Assembly (NCBI RefSeq): GCF_003337355.1
Contig: NZ_QPJW01000007.1
Span: forward strand, 124,001 to 188,000
Reading direction: 5' to 3'
DNA length: 64,000 bases
Source: Fontibacillus phaseoli
Lineage (GTDB): Bacteria; Bacillota; Bacilli; Paenibacillales; Paenibacillaceae
Shown here: positions 53,634 through 62,905 of the stretch, piece after piece
How the letters are laid out: each line of letters opens with the position of its first letter
Numbering within the stretch: the first letter of the stretch is position 1
Made by a program: the position numbers and the translations under genes
Notes under the pieces: generated by a model
Told to the model about the DNA's origin: nothing
The model's input: the letters and a program-made list of their open reading frames with translations, nothing else
Database searches by the model: none

Positions 53634-55931
53634 TTAACCCTCCCGCACGATAAGTTTGGCGCTCAACGTCTCATTCACATGACTTCCGACGTGAATCACG
53701 AATTCCCCGGGTTCCACGACCGGCTTGTAATCCTGGCCTATATACTGCAGCTCTTCCGCGCCGACGGTAAACTCCACCAATCGGGTTTCGCCCGGCGCCA
53801 ACTCAATCTTGCGGAAGCCCTTCAATTCCTTGGCAGGTCTCGTCACGACGCTGGCTACGTCGGTTACGTACAACTGGACTACTTCAGTTCCGGACCGCTC
53901 GCCGGCATTCGTCACTTCCACCGCTACGTTTACCGATCCGTTCGGAAGGATCGTCTCCGGCCCGACGCTCAGGTTCGCATACTTAAACTGCGTGTAACTA
54001 AGGCCGTATCCAAACGGGTAACGCGGCTGCGAATCTGCTTCCAAATACCGCTTGCCTCGCGAACGCTTGCCGTTATAGTAAACCGGAAGTTGGCCGACAT
54101 GCTTCGGAATCGAGATCGTCAGGCGGCCGGAGGGATTGACGTCGCCGAACAGTATGTCGGCGATCGCATGTCCGCCCTCCTGGCCCGGATACCAGGCCTC
54201 CAGAATGGCGTCCGCGTGCTCGTCGATCCACGGCTCGGCAATCGGCCGTCCGTTGATGTAAACCACGATCAGCGGCTTGCCCAATTTATGAATCTCTTGA
54301 ATCAACTCAAGCTGCACTCCCGACAACTTCAGGGACAGGCGGTCGATGCCCTCGCCGCAATCCATGTCGCTTTCCGCATTCCCGGTCACTTTGGAAGCTC
54401 CCGTCTTCAAATCGATGCTGCCTTCGCCAAAGTCCCGGGCGCTGGAACCGCCGAGTACCATCACGACCGTATCGGCCTGTTCCGCACAAGACAAAGCAAG
54501 CTCAAAACCTTCTTTGGATTCGCCTTTAATTCGGCATCCCGGGGCGTACAGCACCCGCTCCGGCGCCGCGGCCAACTTGCCGCGGACGCCGCCGAGCACG
54601 GTCGTGACTTTCGACTTCGGCTGCGGCGAAGTATAATCGCCAAGCTGGTTATAACCGGCGTCGGCGTTCGGGCCGATAACGGCGATCGTTCCGGCCGACT
54701 TCGACAACGGCAGCACGCCGCCTTCGTTTTTCAGCAGCACGATGCCTTCCCCGGCGATTTTCCGGGCCAGTTGGGCGTGTTCCGCGCTGCCGATCACCCG
54801 CTCGGCCTTGTCCGGATCGGCATAAGGCGATTCGAACAGCCCCAGCCTGAACTTCAGCGTCAATACGCGGCGAACGGCCTGGTCCACCACAGCCTGATCC
54901 AACTGACCGGACCGGACCGCCTCGAGCAGATGCTTGCCGAACATTTCACCGGACATCTCCATATCGATGCCCGCCTCGATCGCCTGAACGGCGGCATCCC
55001 GTCCGTCCCCGGCCACGTCATGGCCGGATGCCAGCATGTCGATGGCGCCGCAATCCGTAATGACCATGCCGTCAAAGCCCCATTCGCCGCGAAGGACGCC
55101 GTCCAACAAATCCGTGTTGGTCGTACAAGGCACGCCGTCGATTTCATTGTAAGCCGGCATGATGGAAGCCGCTCCCGCTTCCACAGCTTTGCGGAACGGC
55201 AGCAAATCCACCTCCAGCAACTCGCGCCGCCCCATATGGACCGGCCCGGCGTTGCGGCCGCCTTCGGAGCTGCCATAACCTACAAAATGCTTCAAAGTGG
55301 CGGCAACGCTGTCTTCACTGTCCATGCTGCTTCCCTGCAGCCCTTCCACCGAGGCCACCGCCATTTCGCCGATCAGATAAGCATCCTCTCCGAAGCATTC
55401 CTCCGTCCGGCCCCAGCGGGGATCGCGCACGACGTCAAGCACGGGAGAATACGTCACCGCTCCGCCCTGACTGCGGGTTTCCAGGGCTACCGCCCGGCAC
55501 ATTTCCCGGTATAAGTCCACGTTCCAGGTACTGCCGAGCGACAGCGGCACGGGAAATACGGTGGCGCCAATGGCCATATGCCCATGAGAGCATTCTTCCC
55601 CGATCAAAATCGGGATGCCCAACCGGGAATGCTCGATCGCATACCGCTGGATCTCGTTAACCGCTTCGGCCCCCTGGCGGGGAGACAATCCGCTCTCCAG
55701 GGTCACCCCCGTCCAAGGGTCGGCGCGAAGGACGCCGTATAGTGAACCGACACCTCCGTCCGCCACTTGTTGTTTAAAGCTTTCCGACAGCTCTATTTTT
55801 CCGTCTATATGCTCATAAGTCTGCCAGCCGAACGGCTGGATCAGCTGGCCGACCTTTTCTTCCAAAGTCATCAGGCTGAGCAAATGCTCCGCCCGTTCCC
55901 GTATCGGCTTAGTTTTGTCTTTATAGATCAT
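53634..55931 (-). CDS. GH3 beta-glycosidase
   Basis: About 765 residues, no signal peptide. The N-terminal barrel has KHFVGYGSSEGGRNAGPVHM and nucleophile Asp in GMVITDCGAIDML (near residue 285). The second domain has the likely acid/base Glu in DCGEGIDRLSL, and a C-terminal fibronectin-III-like domain ends the protein. It is of beta-glucosidase/xylosidase type rather than the NagZ type. Its place in an N-glycan operon hints at a beta-linked sugar of the glycan or a linked host substrate, but the specificity is open. ATG 55931 is chosen; GTG 55940 and TTG 55952 are in frame, and GGAGG lies at 55947-55951. Confidence 0.88.
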   Translation of the reverse strand: MIYKDKTKPIRERAEHLLSLMTLEEKVGQLIQPFGWQTYEHIDGKIELSESFKQQVADGGVGSLYGVLRADPWTGVTLESGLSPRQGAEAVNEIQRYAIEHSRLGIPILIGEECSHGHMAIGATVFPVPLSLGSTWNVDLYREMCRAVALETRSQGGAVTYSPVLDVVRDPRWGRTEECFGEDAYLIGEMAVASVEGLQGSSMDSEDSVAATLKHFVGYGSSEGGRNAGPVHMGRRELLEVDLLPFRKAVEAGAASIMPAYNEIDGVPCTTNTDLLDGVLRGEWGFDGMVITDCGAIDMLASGHDVAGDGRDAAVQAIEAGIDMEMSGEMFGKHLLEAVRSGQLDQAVVDQAVRRVLTLKFRLGLFESPYADPDKAERVIGSAEHAQLARKIAGEGIVLLKNEGGVLPLSKSAGTIAVIGPNADAGYNQLGDYTSPQPKSKVTTVLGGVRGKLAAAPERVLYAPGCRIKGESKEGFELALSCAEQADTVVMVLGGSSARDFGEGSIDLKTGASKVTGNAESDMDCGEGIDRLSLKLSGVQLELIQEIHKLGKPLIVVYINGRPIAEPWIDEHADAILEAWYPGQEGGHAIADILFGDVNPSGRLTISIPKHVGQLPVYYNGKRSRGKRYLEADSQPRYPFGYGLSYTQFKYANLSVGPETILPNGSVNVAVEVTNAGERSGTEVVQLYVTDVASVVTRPAKELKGFRKIELAPGETRLVEFTVGAEELQYIGQDYKPVVEPGEFVIHVGSHVNETLSAKLIVREG

Positions 55932-55958
55932 GGTTTCCACTCTCTCCTCCAAATGATC

Positions 55959-56876
55959 CTATTCTTTAACTGCCCCTACCGTAAGACCTTGTATGAAATA
56001 ACGCTGGAAGAACGGATATGCGAAAATGATCGGCCCCGTAGCCAGTACTACCATGGCCATCCGTGACGTATCCTGCGGCAATGAACGCAGCGCCTCCAGG
56101 CTCAACGAGCTGTTTTGCGAATTTTGCAAAATGAACTGCATGCTGGTTTCGATACGCATCAGCATAGATTGAAGCGGAACCAGATTCGGATTGTCGATGT
56201 ACAATAAAGCGTTAAACCAGTCGTTCCAATACCCCAAGGTGCTGAACAACCCGATGGTTGCCAAACCGGGAAGGGATAACGGCAATACGAGCTTAAGAAA
56301 AATCCGGAATTCTCCCGCTCCGTCGATTTTACCGGATTCGATAATGGCGTCGGGAACGCTTGTACTGTAAAACGTACGCAGAATCATGATATAAAAGGCG
56401 TTGACCGCCAGCGGCAAAATCAGGGCCCAAACCGAATCTTTAAGCGAAAGCATTTGGGTCACGATAATATAGGTCGGTACCAACCCGCCGTTGAACAACA
56501 TCGTAAAGAAGGCGAAAAAAGCGAAAAAGTTGCGGTATTTAAAGCTTTTACGCGAAATGGCGTAGGCGTAAAAGGAAATAAACAGCAAACTGACGATCGT
56601 GCCCACTATGGTCACGAAAATCGTTACCCCGTAGGATCGAAGCAAAGTATCCCCGGTTTGGAACACGTAGCGGTAGGCTTCCAGGCTCCACCCGGCAGGG
56701 ATCAGTTTGTAGCCGTCTCTTGCCAGCACGTTTTCGTCCGTGAAAGAAATGATGACGACGAATATAAAAGGAAATACGCACAAAAAGGCGAAGATACCGG
56801 CAAAAAGATTGAATATTACATTCCAGGGCGTTGAAAGCCGATGAAAATCACGTGCTTTATAGGTTCTCGCAGACAT
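55959..56876 (-). CDS. ABC sugar permease, LplC/YtcP type (set 2)
   Basis: A 305-residue permease with six predicted helices and the EAA loop ESGKIDGAGEFRIFLKLVLPLSLPGLATIGLF. ATG 56876 follows AAGGAG; the longer frame from 56924 runs into the upstream gene and is rejected. It lies 22 nt after the LplB-type gene and 27 nt before the GH3 gene. No ATPase gene is nearby. Confidence 0.9.
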   Translation of the reverse strand: MSARTYKARDFHRLSTPWNVIFNLFAGIFAFLCVFPFIFVVIISFTDENVLARDGYKLIPAGWSLEAYRYVFQTGDTLLRSYGVTIFVTIVGTIVSLLFISFYAYAISRKSFKYRNFFAFFAFFTMLFNGGLVPTYIIVTQMLSLKDSVWALILPLAVNAFYIMILRTFYSTSVPDAIIESGKIDGAGEFRIFLKLVLPLSLPGLATIGLFSTLGYWNDWFNALLYIDNPNLVPLQSMLMRIETSMQFILQNSQNSSLSLEALRSLPQDTSRMAMVVLATGPIIFAYPFFQRYFIQGLTVGAVKE

Positions 56877-56898
56877 GTTACTCACTCCTTCCGGTGGA

Positions 56899-57837
56899 TT
56901 AGAACAAGGCGCTGTCCTTGTCAAATTTGCGTACGATATAATTCGAGGTCATGACCAGGACAAAGCCTACGACGGATTGGTACAGACCTGCCGCTGTACT
57001 CATGCCGATCTCTCCGGTCGTTTTGAGTCCGCGATAGACATACGTATCGATAACGTTCGTAACCGAATATAGGGTGCCGGAATCTCGCGGAACCTGATAG
57101 AACAAGCCGAAGTCCGCATAAAAGATTTTCCCGACGGCCAAAAGCGTCATGATGGTGATGATCGGGGTCAGCAGCGGAATCGTAATGTTGCGGATTTGCT
57201 GAAACTTGCTCGCGCCATCGATCATGGCCGCTTCGTAAAGCGACTTGTCGATCCCCATAATCGCCGCCAAATAGACTACGCTGTTGTAACCGACGGCTTT
57301 CCACAAATACACCAGGATAAGAATATAAGGCCAAACCTTAGGGTCGTTATACCACTGCATCGACTCCCAGCCGAGGCTCTGGAATACCTGGTTGAGCAGC
57401 CCGCGCTCGGAGCTGAGGAAGCTAAATGCGAAATAACCGACGATAACCCAGGACAGAAAGTAGGGAAGAAACATGCCGGTTTGATATACTTTAGCCAGTC
57501 TTTTGTTGGCGATTTCGCTCAAAACCACGGCCATCAGCACGGATAGAATCAGACCAATGATAATGAACGCGACATTGTAGAGCAAGGTGTTTCTCGTAAT
57601 GATGTAGGCATCGTCCGTACTGAACAAAAATTTGAAGTTGTCCCAGCCCACCCACTTGCTGTTGACGATGCTCGCCCAGAAGCCGTCCCGGCTGAAGCGG
57701 TATTGCTTAAAGGCTATAATCGTGCCGAACATCGGCATATACGAGAAGAAGAGGAACCATAACGCACCCGGCAGAACCATTAGCAGCAACACTTTATTTT
57801 TGATGATATCGCGAAAAAATCCGCCTACCACTTTCAT
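56899..57837 (-). CDS. ABC sugar permease, LplB type (set 2)
   Basis: A 312-residue permease with six predicted helices and the EAA loop YEAAMIDGASKFQQIRNITIPLLTPIITIMTL. GGAGGG precedes ATG 57837. It follows the binding-protein gene after an intra-operon terminator, so it should be expressed at a lower level than the binding protein. It is a paralogue of 35694-36623. Confidence 0.9.
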   Translation of the reverse strand: MKVVGGFFRDIIKNKVLLLMVLPGALWFLFFSYMPMFGTIIAFKQYRFSRDGFWASIVNSKWVGWDNFKFLFSTDDAYIITRNTLLYNVAFIIIGLILSVLMAVVLSEIANKRLAKVYQTGMFLPYFLSWVIVGYFAFSFLSSERGLLNQVFQSLGWESMQWYNDPKVWPYILILVYLWKAVGYNSVVYLAAIMGIDKSLYEAAMIDGASKFQQIRNITIPLLTPIITIMTLLAVGKIFYADFGLFYQVPRDSGTLYSVTNVIDTYVYRGLKTTGEIGMSTAAGLYQSVVGFVLVMTSNYIVRKFDKDSALF

Positions 57838-57883
57838 GCAAATCCCTCCTGATCGCTAAAATAAAAACCTGACGAGTGTAAAA

Positions 57884-57919
57884 AAGATCGGGCGTTAGGA
57901 TCTTCACCCGCCCGATCTT
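57884..57919 (-). terminator. Intra-operon terminator between binding-protein and permease genes
   Basis: A perfect 11-bp stem AAGATCGGGCG / CGCCCGATCTT; on the minus strand six T follow. It lies 21 nt after the binding-protein stop. Confidence 0.88.
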
Positions 57920-57940
57920 CCTAAGCCTCATGAAGCTTGA

Positions 57941-59440
57941 TTACTTGTTGTTCGCGGCTCTCCACTCATCGATTTGTTTTTGCGCTTCGGCAATGATCTT
58001 ATCGAGTCCGGCTGCTTTGAATTTCTCGTTGGCTTTTGCCAGGTATTCGTTCGGATCCACCGTACCGGTCATCAGGGAAGACCAGAACTCTTCCTTCACG
58101 TTTTGCACGGCTGCGATTTCATTCGTTACCGCGGAGGTGTCGAAGTTGAAGCCCAGCAAAGGAGCGTTGATACCGGATGCGTTGAATTTCTTGAATTCGT
58201 CCCATTTGTTCTCCGGGTCTCCTTCATTCAGGTAGGTAATCATGATGTTGCCAAGCGAGAATGTAGGCATATCGTAGTTTTTGGCATCCGCCAGGTTTTT
58301 GAGCGTAGTGTCGTTCACTTTTTCGTAGTGGACACCTTCGATCCCGGAGTCGATCAGGTTACGCAGATAAGGATCCGTGTTCAGCAGGTTCAGGAATTCC
58401 ATCGCTTTTTCCGGATGTTCGGAGTTTGCGGAAATGGCCTGCATGGAGCCCATTACGGACCAGTTGTAAATGTACGGTTGGCTGGCCGGCGTCGAAACTA
58501 CCGGATAACCGTAGCTTGCAGACCAGAGGTTATCGGCCAGCGGCTGCGTTGCCGCACGGTCCATGAACCATTTGCCGGACTTGTACAGATCGTCTACGGA
58601 TGTCGTCGTCGCTACTTCCGGAGAAACGTAACCCGCTTGGTAGTACTTGCGGACGGTTTCCAGCGTCGATTTGGCTTCCGGCGTTTCGAGGATGTTGATT
58701 ACTTTGTAATCCTTCGTGTCCATATACACGGCCATCGGCATTTTCTCGATGACGTAGTCGAACGGTAAAACCGGCATGAAATCCTTCACCATAGCGTAAG
58801 GAGTGATGCCCGGTTCGTTCTCCTTGATCGTCTTGAGCATCGGCTCCAGGCTTTCCATCGTCGTCGCCTGGCTCATGTCCAGATTGTATTTGTCGAGCAA
58901 TTCTTTGTTAAAACGCCATACTTCTTGAGCCGGGAGTTCTTTGTTGGCCGGAATCGCGTAGTTATGTCCGTCAACCTTGGAACCTTCCAGGAAAGCAGGG
59001 TCCAGCGTTTCCTTGATCCCTTGCCCGTATTTGTCTAACAGGTCATCCAACTCCATAAAAGCGCCTTTCCGCGCATTTTGAACATAGTCGAATGCCCAGG
59101 AGCATGTGAACATGATGTCCATCGGCTCGCCAGAAGCGGCCATAACTTGCATCTTTTGCGTGTAATCCCCAAAGTCGATCATTTTCATGTCGATGGTGGC
59201 ATTGATTTTTTCTAAGGTGTACTTGTTGACTTCCTCCACCACACGATTCAGATCTTTTTGCGGAGCGCCGATGGTGTACCAGATCAATTCAACCGGCTTT
59301 TCGGCCTTTGCCGAATTGCCCGAATTGCCTGTTGCCGCCGAATTGTCGGCCGCTTTGTTTCCGCCGCAAGCGCTAACAATTAACGTAAGCGCAACCAACG
59401 AAGTTAGTAGCAAGGAGAAGCTTTTTCTTTTTTTGCTCAT
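57941..59440 (-). CDS. Lipoprotein oligosaccharide-binding protein (ABC import, set 2)
   Basis: A 499-residue lipoprotein. The signal peptide ends in lipobox TLIVSACGG (Cys near residue 26), followed by an Asn/Ser/Ala linker and the binding domain with the same motifs as 33067-34581 (CSWAFDYVQNARKGAFMELDDLLDKYGQGIKETLDPAFLEGSKV). GGGAGG precedes ATG 59440. It is the first gene of the operon binding protein-permeases-GH3-GH38-GH125-GH130 and should capture released glycans for import. Confidence 0.92.
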   Translation of the reverse strand: MSKKRKSFSLLLTSLVALTLIVSACGGNKAADNSAATGNSGNSAKAEKPVELIWYTIGAPQKDLNRVVEEVNKYTLEKINATIDMKMIDFGDYTQKMQVMAASGEPMDIMFTCSWAFDYVQNARKGAFMELDDLLDKYGQGIKETLDPAFLEGSKVDGHNYAIPANKELPAQEVWRFNKELLDKYNLDMSQATTMESLEPMLKTIKENEPGITPYAMVKDFMPVLPFDYVIEKMPMAVYMDTKDYKVINILETPEAKSTLETVRKYYQAGYVSPEVATTTSVDDLYKSGKWFMDRAATQPLADNLWSASYGYPVVSTPASQPYIYNWSVMGSMQAISANSEHPEKAMEFLNLLNTDPYLRNLIDSGIEGVHYEKVNDTTLKNLADAKNYDMPTFSLGNIMITYLNEGDPENKWDEFKKFNASGINAPLLGFNFDTSAVTNEIAAVQNVKEEFWSSLMTGTVDPNEYLAKANEKFKAAGLDKIIAEAQKQIDEWRAANNK

Positions 59441-59520
59441 TTAGGTATAACCTCCCTTTGATGTAGAAGCATTAAAACTATCTTTACTGTAAGACATGAA
59501 AGCATTTTCAAATAGAAGAG

Positions 59521-59553
59521 AAAATAAATAAATCATGGTTCAAAATAAAGAAA
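59521..59553 (-). promoter_or_regulatory. Tandem AraC-type half-sites upstream of binding-protein operon 2
   Basis: AAAATAAATAAA (59521-59532) and AAAATAAAGAAA (59542-59553) are 21 bp apart. They match AAATTAAAGATA at 9 and 10 of 12 positions. The region is AT-rich, so this pair is less certain than those at 2179 and 47810. Confidence 0.4.
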
Positions 59554-59580
59554 AGAGTCGGCCAGCAGAGCATGCTAGCC
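59551..59580 (-). terminator. Terminator overlapping the second regulator stop codon
   Basis: A stem GGCTAGCA / TGCTGGCC (one T-G pair) followed on the minus strand by GACTCTTTTC. It overlaps the stop codon of the response regulator gene, so termination would be coupled to the end of translation. Confidence 0.5.
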
Positions 59581-61089
59581 TAACCCTTTGAATTCCGTGG
59601 GGGATACCCCGACATATTTTTTGAATTGCTTGTAAAAATACCCAGTTTCCCAGTAGCCGACATTGCGGGCGATTTCATGAACTTTCTGATGCGTCGTCTT
59701 CAGCATTTCCTTGGCTTTGTCGATCCGGTAACGGTTGATGTACTCGGTGAACGATTCGCCTACTTCTTTATGAAACAGCTGACCCAAATAAACCGGATGG
59801 ATCTTGTAAGTATTCCCCAGCGTTTTCAGCGAGAGATCCTGGTTATAGGAATCCTGAATGGTGTTCAGCACCTGCTGCACCACCGGGCTTTTGACATCCC
59901 GGCTCAGGGCCTCCATGACCGCCGCAGCCGTGTTCTTCACAATGGCCACAAGTTCCTCCAACGTAGTTGCCGATCGGATCTGTTCAAATCCGCCCGAAAA
60001 CATCCCGACGTCCTCGGAATGACGGATTTCTTGCAACTCCAGCTTAAAACGAATCATCCATTCCAGAGCCACTTCCTGAAGCAAGGCCGGAGACGCGGCG
60101 CCCGACTCGCCCAGTGAGGTAAACTGCCGGTCAATCAAAGCGAAAAGACCCTCTTTGTCTCGGGCAAGCAGCAGTCTGGAGCTTTCGTTCCAGTCAAACG
60201 AAGACGTCTCGGCGGTCGCGGAGCGGGCGTTCAGTTCGCCGTAGCTGATGACATCCCGTTCGGGAAAAATCATGAAATATTCCTGTGCCTTCTTCGCGTT
60301 TTCATAGCTGAGCGAAGCTCCTGTATCCCTGTCCTCTACGCTGCCCAGGGAAATTTGGGGCTGATAAGGGAACAAAATGGAAGCAAGGCGGTCGATTCTC
60401 GCCTGAACCTCTTGTGTACCTTGCTCCGGATCCTCAAAATGATGCAGCAGCACAATATCGCTGTCATTATTGCGAAACGGAATCACGTTGGGATTTCCGC
60501 CCAACTCCCGTTCAACCAAATCAAAAGAGCCGGCGGAATTCTGCCTGAACCTCAGCAATGAGATCAGAACCAGCGGCTTGTCGATGTCGATTCCAAGCAA
60601 GTCGGCTCTCTCTTTGAATTCCAGAGGGCCAATTTGATTGTACATCCAACGATGCATGACATTATCCCGCAAAATGCGGATGCTATATTCGTTGAGAGTC
60701 TCATTGCTCCGCGACAATTCAAGCTTGTTGCGGACGCTGGTCAAGGTTCCGCGGAACTCCTCCAGATTGATCGGCTTCAGCAAATAATTTTCGATGCCTA
60801 ATGCCATGCCTTCTTTCAGATAGGCAAATTCGTCATATCCGCTTAACACGATCACCTTCAAAGCCGGCTTGAACTTCCGCGCCTCGCGGATCAGTTGTAG
60901 GCCGGTCATTTCCGGCATCGAGATATCGGTAATCAGAATGTCGACCGGCTTTTCTTGCAATGCCTGTAGAGCGGCTTTCCCGTTTTCGGCCTGGCCGACG
61001 ATCTCCATGCCGAGCTGGGCCCAATCCACGATATCGTACAATCCTTCGATAATAAACGGCTCATCATCCACAAGAAATACTTTATACAT
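59575..61089 (-). CDS. YesN-type response regulator with AraC output (set 2)
   Basis: A 504-residue regulator. The receiver has Asp8-Asp9, phospho-acceptor Asp55 in ILITDISMP and Lys in YLLKPINLEEF. A variable middle part precedes an AraC double HTH at the C-terminus (LSLKTLGNTYKIHPVYLGQLFHKEVGESFTEYINRYRI and KVHEIARNVGYWETGYFYKQFKKYVGVSPTEFK). ATG 61089 overlaps the kinase stop by 8 nt and has GGAAGG 8 nt upstream; GTG 61098 lies too close to that site. The HTH is similar to set 1, so both may read related half-sites. Confidence 0.92.
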   Translation of the reverse strand: MYKVFLVDDEPFIIEGLYDIVDWAQLGMEIVGQAENGKAALQALQEKPVDILITDISMPEMTGLQLIREARKFKPALKVIVLSGYDEFAYLKEGMALGIENYLLKPINLEEFRGTLTSVRNKLELSRSNETLNEYSIRILRDNVMHRWMYNQIGPLEFKERADLLGIDIDKPLVLISLLRFRQNSAGSFDLVERELGGNPNVIPFRNNDSDIVLLHHFEDPEQGTQEVQARIDRLASILFPYQPQISLGSVEDRDTGASLSYENAKKAQEYFMIFPERDVISYGELNARSATAETSSFDWNESSRLLLARDKEGLFALIDRQFTSLGESGAASPALLQEVALEWMIRFKLELQEIRHSEDVGMFSGGFEQIRSATTLEELVAIVKNTAAAVMEALSRDVKSPVVQQVLNTIQDSYNQDLSLKTLGNTYKIHPVYLGQLFHKEVGESFTEYINRYRIDKAKEMLKTTHQKVHEIARNVGYWETGYFYKQFKKYVGVSPTEFKGLG

Positions 61090-62905
61090 TCCGGTCACCT
61101 TCCTCTAGCTCGGGGAAAGTCACGACCACCGTCGTTCCTTTGCCCTCTTCGCTGCGCACTTCCACTCCATAAGCATCCCCGTACAGCAGTTTCAATCTCT
61201 CATGAATACTCCGCAGGCCGAAGGATTCCGAATATTCGTCGGGCTTCTGAAGTCCTTGATTAATTTCCTCCAGCCTGTCCGGTGGAATCCCCCGACCGTT
61301 ATCCTCCACCTTGGCTTGCAGCATTCCTCCATCGGAAGAGACTACGGAAATCGAGACGATGTTATCGGCCCGGTCTGTCCGCAGCCCGTGGATGATGTAA
61401 TTTTCGATAATCGGCTGCAGGGACATTTTCATGACAGGCCTGGTATCAAGTCCTTTGTCATAATGAATTTCATACGCCAGCCTGTCCTTATAACGGATCC
61501 GGAACAGCTCAAGATACATTCGGCAGGCTTCCAGTTCATCCTTTAACGTGTAATTCCGCTTTTGCTGCACATAATTTTTGAAGAGCATCGACAGGCTGTA
61601 GATCATTTCGCCGACATCGTTCGCTCCCTGCGAAACGGCGCGCATGCGGATCACTTCCAGCGTGTTGTACAGAAAGTGGGGATTGACCCTGGATTCCAGC
61701 GCTTTCAATTCGGATTGCTTTTGCTTGATTTCCGCCTTATAGACCCTGTTGATATAAACATTCAAATTATCAAGCACGCTGTTAAAGCTCTTGGAAATGA
61801 GCCCAAGCTCATCATCCCGGTCGTCTTCAATGCGCACCGACAAATCGCCGTTTCTTACCTTGCGCGTAAAACGGACGATGCCGTAGGTCCGTTTGGCAAA
61901 ATTGCTGATAAACAGGGACGGCAGGATGATCGCCACCAAAATACAAATCGCGCTGATCGTCAGGATGGTGTTCCGGAGACCGCGATAAGTTTTGGCAAGT
62001 TCATTTTTCGGGACCGTACTCAGAACAGTGAAGCTCCCCTGGTTTTGCATTAATTTCGTGACAATCAAATCGCCGCCTATAGTACCGTTGTCATACACGG
62101 AATTGACCTGATCGAAATGGGGGTACTTCCGGCCGTAATACGTGCCCGAACTATCGAATAGAACATCGCCTTTACTTGAAATCACGAGAATTTGGCCTTT
62201 CAAATTATCACGAAAACGCTCCAGAGTATCCTGCACCCGGTTCGTGTCGAAATAGACGACCAACTGTCCCATGTTTCGCAAAGACTGATTATTATTGACG
62301 GGAACCCGCACAGAGTACACCGGCGTTTCCGGCATGCCGATCGTTTTGCGGATCCAGATATTCGGCAGGGAGACGCCGGCTTCTTCCTCCAGATACATCG
62401 CATCGGGAACATAGGAACGGGAGGCGTTGGTCGGAATGATTTTAAACTGCTTAAAACTATTATAGGCGTATAATTGCTGCATATCCGCACTGTACAGCAT
62501 AAGGCTCATAATATCCCGGTCATCCTCGACCTGGTTTCTGAAATATTGGACCGTATCCGTGGTGGAACCCGTATCGTTGAAAAACCGGTCCAGCCTGTAC
62601 TTCACATAATCCTGATAAGGATGCTCCATAAAATAGGACGTATTATAAGCCAGTTCCCGGTCACGGTAGACGTCGCGCAGCATCCGCTGAACGGATTCGT
62701 ATTTGCCGGAGATATAATTCGAAACGCTTTCTATCGCGCTTTTCTGCACGTCCATTTGCCGCTGGACTGCGGCTTCCGACATCACCTGATACATCAGATA
62801 GGAGAACGTAATAATCGTCAGAATCATGATCATGGAGAAGAACAGGATGATTTTCATGAACAGATTGTTTTTGAAGTATTTTCGGTAGATGCCTCCTACG
62901 ATCAT
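61082..62905 (-). CDS. YesM-type sensor histidine kinase (set 2)
   Basis: A 607-residue membrane kinase. TM1 lies at about residues 17-42, then a large extracellular sensor region, TM2 at about 302-325 (ILTISAICILVAIILPSLFI), a HAMP domain, phospho-acceptor His in LESRVNPHFLYNTLEVIRMRA, and HATPase motifs NYIIHGL and VEDNGRGIP. ATG 62905 has AAAGGAGAG at ideal spacing, so the longer frame from 62980 is rejected. It is coupled to the response regulator gene by overlap. Confidence 0.92.
   Translation of the reverse strand: MIVGGIYRKYFKNNLFMKIILFFSMIMILTIITFSYLMYQVMSEAAVQRQMDVQKSAIESVSNYISGKYESVQRMLRDVYRDRELAYNTSYFMEHPYQDYVKYRLDRFFNDTGSTTDTVQYFRNQVEDDRDIMSLMLYSADMQQLYAYNSFKQFKIIPTNASRSYVPDAMYLEEEAGVSLPNIWIRKTIGMPETPVYSVRVPVNNNQSLRNMGQLVVYFDTNRVQDTLERFRDNLKGQILVISSKGDVLFDSSGTYYGRKYPHFDQVNSVYDNGTIGGDLIVTKLMQNQGSFTVLSTVPKNELAKTYRGLRNTILTISAICILVAIILPSLFISNFAKRTYGIVRFTRKVRNGDLSVRIEDDRDDELGLISKSFNSVLDNLNVYINRVYKAEIKQKQSELKALESRVNPHFLYNTLEVIRMRAVSQGANDVGEMIYSLSMLFKNYVQQKRNYTLKDELEACRMYLELFRIRYKDRLAYEIHYDKGLDTRPVMKMSLQPIIENYIIHGLRTDRADNIVSISVVSSDGGMLQAKVEDNGRGIPPDRLEEINQGLQKPDEYSESFGLRSIHERLKLLYGDAYGVEVRSEEGKGTTVVVTFPELEEGDRNV

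Noticed and set aside
53547..55514. A 655-codon open frame on the plus strand opposite the GH3 gene
   Set aside because: It is antisense to a clear GH3 enzyme, has no family motifs or ribosome binding site, and reflects codon bias of the real gene.
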